Shown here piece after piece: positions 57,901 to 64,000 of a DNA stretch of 64,000 nt. The notes under the pieces were generated by a model. It was not told the DNA's origin, ran no database searches, and saw nothing but the letters and a program-made list of their open reading frames with translations. The position numbers were made by a program, and so were the translations under genes. The stretch covers positions 75,204,152 to 75,268,151 of the forward strand of contig CM024756.1 in the NCBI GenBank assembly GCA_014218235.1, read 5' to 3'. Positions within the stretch are counted from its first letter, which is position 1; each line of letters starts with the position of its first letter. Source of the DNA: Colocasia esculenta. Lineage: Eukaryota > Streptophyta > Magnoliopsida > Alismatales > Araceae.

Positions 57901-59020
57901 TGAATATAATTTTTCCTCCTGTTACACTTAACCGTTGCATGATAGAAGGTGTTGCAATCACCACTAGCAAGCCAATCTACTCTAGCCTTTTGTTTCCAGA
58001 AAATGTCCTCCCTTTTCAAGGCCAAGTTAAGCCGGCCATTAGCAGCTGAAAGGCCCTCACGATTACCAGCAGATGGGGACATGTCAAACACCTGCTGCAG
58101 CCTAGCAACCTCCTCCGCCGCCATGATCACCATCTGTTGAACATGCCCAAAGACTCCCTTATTCCAGCTTTTAAGAAAGGATTTAACCTCCTTGAGCTTT
58201 ACATGGAGACGGATGAGAGGATTTACATGAACCACCCTGGAGCTAGTCCAAACAGTGGAGACGGCCTGCAAAAAGGAGTCATGCGTAGTCCACATATTTT
58301 GAAAAATACATCGGGTAGGACCACGAGGAGAGGACATACAATATTAATAAAGGGCAGTGATCCGAGGGCCCCCTGCTAAGGTGGGTAACAGCTACATTTG
58401 GCCATAGATCCTGTAATTTATCATTAAATAAGATACGATCAAGTCTAGCACGAATATTAGCAAGACCTGCACAGTTATTATTCCAGTGAAGGTAGTCCCC
58501 ATATAACCAGCATCAACAGACCTAAAGCAGCAATGAAGGCGTTGAAATCAATCATACTGGACATGTTGCCAAAGGAGCCACCCAACTTCTCAGACGGTGA
58601 GCAATGCAGTTAAAGTCCCACCAATAACCCATGGGACATCCACAGAGAGACCAAAGTGCAATAGTCATCAAAGAGAGCATGACGTAAGCCTGCATGGCAG
58701 GAAGCATAAACACAGGTAATATAGGAGGAGTAACCAGACAAAGAGCGAACTCCCAGAGTGATATACTGATCAGAAGAGACAATAATATCTAGAGGAAGAG
58801 AAGAGTCCCAGAAAATCCATATCTTCGAATCATTTACCAAATTAGCAGCAAAATTATCCAGCTTAAGAGAGATAGAAATCCGAGATGCTTTTCCATAGGC
58901 TGTTTAGGCTAAAAAATCGCCACTAAAGAGGGATGATGCTGAGAAGTCAACTTCTTAAGACCTCTTTTAGAAGCCAAGTTCCCAATACCTCGAATATTCC
59001 AGAATACAGAATCTATATCA
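54916..59020 (-). pseudogene. LINE ORF2: endonuclease, reverse transcriptase, RNase H
   Basis: The endonuclease begins at about 59015 with FWNIRGIGN, and a D-F-N is seen near 58615. RT has APSPDGFSGSFF (57687 on), SSLITLIPKVD, RPITLCNFAFKIISR, KGRSILDNVALA, GFFKSTRGIRQGDP and the catalytic LLYADDTLIF at about 56965. The thumb has YGSIKYLGIPLKAGK. Later parts are a degraded zf-RVT region and an RNase H (VDGASKGNPG at about 55370, LDSRSTIQAI, EGNQPADCLA), ending at 54916. At least eight frame changes or stops are present. The enzyme would nick DNA and copy LINE RNA at the nick. Confidence 0.9.
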
Positions 59021-59165
59021 TTTTTCTTTACCTCTTTACCCTGTCCTCCGAGCGAGCTCTAGCTCTAGTAATAACCCGTTCACGTCTTGGTATATCCTCT
59101 TTGATGACAGAATTCAAAGCCATAAAATTATTCTCCACACAGATAAAGCAACCAGAGCAATCTCT

Positions 59166-60483
59166 TCACCAAGACCGGAACTTGAGAAGACCAGATTCTA
59201 AGGAAAGTTGAATATCACAAGTAGGCAAATGAACGCTGTTACCTAGATCTCCAACAACATCATCCTCAATAACACCTACGACCACATCTGAAGCCTCCTT
59301 CTGAACATGCGCAATAGGACTTGACAGAGTAGGATCAGCCTCCATCAGAGTAGGCATAACCTGATCTGTCGCCAAGGAAACTCGCCGCCACCACGAAGGT
59401 GATATCCGATTGCTGAAGGAATCCGCCATAGGACAGGGAGCCGATGCAGAGACCTGAGCGGTGATAGGGGAAGGATTTACGTCCACTTGCACAGGAGGAA
59501 ACTTGAAACCTACCTCTGCCCGAGAAAGAACTAGATTATCTGGATCAACCGACTGCGCCTGAGAAGGATTGGCCACAGGAGAAGGTTGAACATCGTCGGA
59601 TGTGGTAGCGCCCGAGCCAAGAGGCCCATGCACGACCACAGGCTTCTAAGCCCTGGCGGCGGCTGGTGGCAACAACCCTAGGAGGTTTTCTCTACGTGCA
59701 TACCCTTCACGGCCGTACGACAGCGGCTCTCAACATGCCCAACCGATGACAAGCACAGCAATAATCAGGGATATTCACGTAAATAATTTCTTGCCAAAAA
59801 CCACCAAACTCACCCATCCCAATCCAAACCCTATCAGGTCTGGGTTGAAGCAAATCCAACTCTACGCAAACCCTAGCCGCCTTAGTATTCAGGAGAAGAT
59901 CTGTGGCATATGCAACTTGTAGAATAGGACCAATGTTGGTCGCAATAGAGGAAAGCAAACTTTTCTGATATAAGTGCATAGGGAGATTTGGGAAATCGAT
60001 CCAAACAGGTAGAATAGACGGATCTTCAGACAGTTTGAATAAGGAGACCATTTAAAAAACCTGAAGAGCTTGCCTTTGACATAAGAGATTCGCGAAGAAG
60101 CACCCTTGGAAATCGTCATCACAAGTAAACCTGAGGAGAAGATGAAAGTTGTCCAGGGCGCTGATCAAAAAGGGAGCTTTAAGGCCACAGCGCGATACCA
60201 GGATGGATCGAATCTCTGGAACAAGAGGTCTACCAAATTAAGTCTTGGCAACCAAAGCAAACTTGAATGGGATCAGGGAGGCGCTCATCTCTTCCTTTGA
60301 GAAGAACACAACAGGTTCGCCTTGGTCCGTGAAAGCCTGATCATGAACCTTCGATGCCACAGCAGGTAGCTGGAGAGAAGCCGCTACAGCTTGGGCATAG
60401 GATACGGCCCCCCCAGGAGGGGGAGGAACCCTCTCCGCGGCCATGGCCGCCCCCAGGGCCGGCGGGAGAAACCGAGCAACCAA
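59166..60483 (-). pseudogene. LINE ORF1: RNA-binding protein with zinc knuckle
   Basis: Starts at ATG 60483 with an Ala/Pro-rich N-terminus (PPPGGAVSYAQAVAAS) followed by VVFFSKEEM. After a stop near 60238 the DUF4283-like part continues (LPVWIDFPNLPMHLY, AARVCVELDL). A CCHC_4 knuckle (PDYCCACHRLG) at about 59745 needs one frame slip to give its last His and Cys. A Ser/Pro/Val-rich tail ends at 59166. Confidence 0.82.
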
Positions 60484-60539
60484 GAGAAAACGCAGAGCTT
60501 CTCTCTCTAGAATCTAGAGAGAGAATCTAGCTTCTCATG

Positions 60540-60555
60540 AATGAGAAATGTGTTT
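60540..60555. repeat. LINE target-site duplication, right
   Basis: Second copy of AATGAGAAATGTGTTT. The copia2 sequence resumes with CAATGTTGCTTCC. Confidence 0.93.
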
Positions 60556-62427
60556 CAATGTTGCTTCCAACAAGATTTATGTCATAACAATTGAAATCAT
60601 GTTTGTTTGTTTGTGCCCATGACTCTTTGTGCATATCTTCTTTTTTGACTTCTTGGTATATCAAATGATGACATGTGGAAAAACAAGTTATGCTTGTTTG
60701 GAAACTATCATTATGCATCAGTAAAATACTCTATTGAGTACCAGAAGTCATGTTATGCATAAAGCTAATTGTATGCATATCATGTGTGAATTGATTACAA
60801 TTTTTTTATTCCATGCACATTTTAAGGTGGAGTAAATTGTGGGAAGTAAAAATTGCTCTTAAAAATGCTGCAAATAATTATTAAAACTTGTTGGAACTTG
60901 AAAAGTTCAGAACTTGAATTTGATCATGCTCTGGTCGACACACATCTTCTCTTGTGTCGAGACCAATTCTTTTTTTATCATGATCAGTTTGACACATAGT
61001 GCACAGGTGTCGACACTAGTTGTTCACTCATGCTCTATTCTTAAAAGTTATTCTGACAACATTGAGTCTGCTACTTCTGTAACTGTAGACACATTAGATC
61101 TAGTTGCTGACAGATTCTTGAAAATCTTTTGATATTTCTTCATGCAAGAATGAAGGCTTCTCACACTGCATTGGCATTCTTGGTATATTAAATAGTGACT
61201 TGAAGAAAGACTAGTCAAGCTTATCTGGACACTTTCACTATGCGTGAGTATAAGTCTCTGCCAAGTATCAAGAGCCTTCTTCTTATGCAATTCTTGGGAG
61301 GGAGCCATGTTTTTCTAAATCATTCTTGATGATTCTACTTTCACTTCACTGAAATGTTCCTTCTTCAATAATCTTCATGTTCACCTAGAGGGGAGCTATA
61401 TGAAAGGGGAATCTTTCAGTATCAGAATTTGTGCGTACTGTTAACTCTTTTCTCAATTCTATTGATAATTGTTGCCCATTTCGCCCCAATTATCAGAATT
61501 TTTGAGTCATTATGCTATTTTCATGTGAGAGAATAAATATACTCAAATTAAAATCATTGTGCATTTAGTTTAATTTCAAAGATTTGTTTTCATTTCAAGG
61601 TTGTGCAATCTTATTACTGAATGTCTTTAAAATGACTTGCAAAACACTTGTAGGCACATAAGTGGCTTTAATATTTACAATGTGCATGTTTAAGCTTCAT
61701 TTTACCAGATGTTAAGAATACTTTTCTAAATTCGTAGTCATGTCTTTTCTGGTCAAAGCAAATATATTCCTGCAAAACATCAAAAGAAAATGATCAACAA
61801 TCTGGAAAGATACAAACAGAGCAATGCAAATTCTTGAACCACTGAGTAACCGGCCATTTCATGTAATAAGTGATTTGTTTCGTCTCAAAAAGTGGAAATC
61901 AAAATTTTCAACTCTGTATAAGATAATGAAAGTTAAACCACTAAGTAATCAGGAGTTCTTGCATCTGATCAGTGTGATCTCTTGCACTGAAAAGTGAGAT
62001 TTAACTAATTTATTTTTGTATTCTTTTTCAATTAAAATGAAGAAAATGAAATTGACAGGACGGAAAAGCTTAAGACCTTAATAAAGTTCATGTATACTGA
62101 GTTTAGACCCATTATTCTACATTGTGTAAAAATTAAAGCTCCTAACATCCTTGTTAATACTTATGTTCACTCATATAGGTCACTTTACTTCACATTTGCA
62201 TCATTATTTTACCATATTCAGATCATTATATCTTGTAATACCTTGTGTTCACTGTGTCTTTGTGATTAAACTTTGTTGCACAATACCAAAACTAATAATT
62301 TCTCTCATTTGACAATATCACTTTGCCTCACTTATTTTGATTATTTCTGACATTCATTTCCTACATTTCATTTCTTGATCTCCTACAATCGTTATTTCTC
62401 TCTCTTATCTATCTTTTTGATGCTGTC
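60556..62427 (+). other. copia2 non-coding region between gag and polypurine tracts
   Basis: AT-rich, with no credible reading frame and no pol motif. An inverted repeat GGTCGACACA/TGTGTCGAGACC lies at about 60932-60962, and a GTGTCGACAC palindrome at 61007-61016. These recall the GTGTCGACAC repeats of the LTR. Two similar AACCACT(G/A)AGTAA(C/T) strings occur at 61838 and 61936. Confidence 0.6.
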
Positions 62428-62580
62428 AAAAAGGGGAGAAAGTTCTTAAAGGGGATAAAGTTTCTTATGGGAGAAAGTTGTTCAAAGGGTGAATATGGTC
62501 AAGGGGAGTTATTGCAGTCAAGGGAGTCAGGCTATTGAGAGATTGTGCATATATTTCATCATCATCAAAAAGGGGGAGAA
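62428..62580 (+). promoter_or_regulatory. Multiple polypurine tracts of copia2
   Basis: AAAAAGGGGAGAAAG (62428), AAAGGGGATAAAG (62448), GGGAGAAAG (62469), AAGGGGAG (62501) and the functional tract AAAAAGGGGGAGAA (62567-62580), which abuts the LTR. Repeated purine tracts are a known Sirevirus feature. Confidence 0.85.
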
Positions 62581-64000
62581 TGTTAGGTTGAGTGTGTTTT
62601 GGAATTTCCTAAAGTTGTATTTTAATGATGACCAATGAACATCACTCATACCTTGATTTTGATGATGACATATTGAACATGTTATACATTTTATACATAT
62701 CACAACAATGCTTAAAGAACATGTTCATGATGTTTAATATCTCACATTTTAATGACAATATCTTGTATTAACGGTTTACACTTTATATTTTCAGGTTTAC
62801 ACAAATTTATCCCAGTGGTATCGACACAGTCCACTTATGTGTCGACACTAGCTGACTGTCCCAGAAGCATGTTCTGAGAGAAGCAACCAGTGGTGTCGAC
62901 ACAGTCCACCTGTGTGTCAACACTAGATGACGTCCCAGGAAGCAGTCAGAACAGTTTAGACCCAGTGGTATCGACACAGTCTGCCTATGTGTCGACACAT
63001 TTCGACTAAAGCTCAAAATGGGAATTTTTCTAGACACATGGCTACTTAGGAATCAAGGGATTTGACCTAGATTTCTTTGCCCATGCACCCCAAGGCACCA
63101 CATGGACACATGGGGCTATAAATACCCATGTTTCTTGTACTCCAAAGGGAGAGAGAGACCAGACATCTCTAGAAAAGGGTGTCACAGCTGCAGAAAGGGA
63201 AAAAGGGAGCCTGCGTCCAGAAATGGAGTAGACCAGTGCTATTTGGAAGGAGACCGTGAAGAAGAAGATAAAGAAGAGAGAGAGGATAAAGTATCTGCAT
63301 CCAGAAGGGAGCAGAGTAGCGCCATCAGATTGAGGAGCAGAAAAGCAATAAAGGAAGAAGAAGAACTGGCAATCTGGATGCCTGAAGTAGAGCATCGTGG
63401 ATTGAAGAAGATCTCCAACGAATTCCTTCAAGCGTCTTCAATCCAAGCTTCTACAAGTCTTATTCATCAAGGAACATCCAAGTCACATCTATTTCATTTA
63501 TTTTCATGGAGTGTTCATCAAGTTTTATTGTGTGATCTGTGTATGTGTTCTATACAGATCACTTAATTTTGTTTGTTCTATTTTTATCATTTTATTGAGA
63601 TAGATTGGGCTAGAGGATCTATCTCTAACTTAGCTTATTCTAGTAGAACTTGGATCCTTCGTGGTCCAAAGGTTTGGAGCCATAGTGCTCAAGTTTGGAG
63701 CCCTAGTGCTTGGAGCCATTGTGCTGATGTGCTTGGAGTCGTCGTACTCACAAGTGGTTTCTGGAGTAGGTCGTTGTGCCTATCTCCTGAGTTTTCTTTG
63801 AGTTGTCGTACTCAAAGGATTTGGAGTCGTTGTACTCTGGTTGTGTCTTGAGTCATCGTGCTCAATGGTGTTCTGGAGTCGTCGTAATCCACTGTGTATT
63901 GTACTCAAGGTTTTGAGTAGTGTGGCCTCACTATGTGAGGGGTGGACGTAGGAGTCACTAGAGATGATTTCCAACCACCTAAAAATCCTCTATGCAGTGG
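62581..64000 (+). repeat. copia2 3' LTR, truncated by window end
   Basis: Starts TGTTAGGTTGAGTG after the polypurine tract. It contains three GTGTCGACAC-type repeats (62813-63005), the TATA box at 63117-63124 and hairpin array copy C (63605-63965). About 200 bp of LTR should lie beyond the window. Confidence 0.9.
62813..63005. repeat. Three tandem repeats with TCGACACAG...TGTGTCGACAC inverted arms (copia2 U3)
   Basis: Units start AGTGGTATCGACACAGTC at 62813, 62889 and 62963. Each has inverted arms TCGACACA and TGTGTCGA (one arm altered in unit 2). They are upstream of the TATA box, so they lie in U3. Confidence 0.8.

Larger units (their letters stand above)
54681..60539 (-). mobile_element. 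L1-type LINE, near full length, inserted in copia2
   Basis: 5859 bp between perfect 16-bp duplications. The 3' end is at the left, with a short A-rich tail (T-rich on plus, 54678-54694). ORF1 (nucleic-acid-binding) and ORF2 (endonuclease, RT, RNase H) are read on the minus strand with frameshifts. The 5' end at 60539 lies just upstream of the ORF1 start, so little 5' sequence is lost. The perfect duplication suggests it is younger than the copia2 decay around it. Confidence 0.94.
48737..64000 (+). mobile_element. copia2: pol-less Sirevirus-like element, rearranged, 3' end outside window
   Basis: Order: truncated 5' LTR, primer-binding site, gag C-terminal half, a second copy of LTR distal half plus primer-binding site plus gag half, a LINE insertion, about 2 kb non-coding, several polypurine tracts and a 3' LTR. 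No RT, RNase H or integrase motif can be read anywhere in it outside the LINE. The multiple PPTs and the gag layout (coiled coil plus two CCHC knuckles plus GPKQVWV linker) indicate Sirevirus ancestry. Confidence 0.82.

Noticed and set aside
58137..58379. Plus-strand ORFs within the LINE
   Set aside because: They are antisense shadows of ORF2, which shows endonuclease and RT motifs on the minus strand.
62807..63037. 76-codon minus-strand ORF with repeated peptide
   Set aside because: It is a reading of the three GTGTCGACAC repeats in the copia2 U3; not protein-like.

Overview
The window looks like plant nuclear DNA (an angiosperm, species not identified) made almost entirely of transposable elements nested in one another. 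I found no host gene, tRNA gene, rRNA gene or CRISPR array. Support for a plant comes from Sirevirus-type Ty1/copia gag-pol with multiple polypurine tracts, Tekay/Del-like Ty3/gypsy elements with a chromodomain-like tail, an L1-type LINE carrying a C-terminal RNase H, and primer-binding sites complementary to initiator-Met tRNA. Every coding region is broken by stops or frameshifts, so these are decaying copies.

Layout. Positions 1-3025 and 40713 to about 41059 are the two halves of one old LTR-like sequence. It was split by a minus-strand Sirevirus (called copia1, 3026-40707, target duplication GTTAT). copia1 holds, from its 3' to its 5' end, a 3' LTR, a polypurine tract, a small unknown ORF, an env-like third ORF, pol, gag, a primer-binding site and a 5' LTR. 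Two elements are nested in its gag: a plus-strand Ty3/gypsy remnant (gypsy A, 12955-18071, TSD TTTAC) and a minus-strand chromovirus-like Ty3/gypsy (gypsy B, 19394-38464, TSD TGAGC). The 5' LTR of gypsy B, the first codons of copia1 gag and part of the copia1 5' LTR are together present three times in tandem (about 3.64 kb each, 28553-39475).

After a 100-N assembly gap (41363-41462) lies a second, partial member of the gypsy B family (gypsy C, 41463-46563, minus). Next come a plus-oriented Sirevirus-type LTR fragment (46564-48120) and a 600-bp fragment related to the start of the window. From about 48737 to the window end is a pol-less plus-strand Sirevirus-like element (copia2). Its 5' LTR/gag block is duplicated in tandem, and a minus-strand LINE (54681-60539, 16-bp TSD) sits in it; its 3' LTR runs off the window.

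Most notable observations: (1) gag of gypsy B and gypsy C carries two short phase-0 GT-AG introns at identical positions, absent from gypsy A. (2) The transcribed part of the copia2 LTR is an array of about ten small hairpins with a shared TCGTNGTR loop, and one hairpin shows a compensatory double change between copies. (3) The gypsy B and C LTRs keep consecutive hairpins at the same place although their sequences have diverged. (4) copia2 appears to be a non-autonomous Sirevirus derivative lacking pol and the gag N-terminus. (5) Two separate LTR/gag tandem duplications have junctions with little or no homology.
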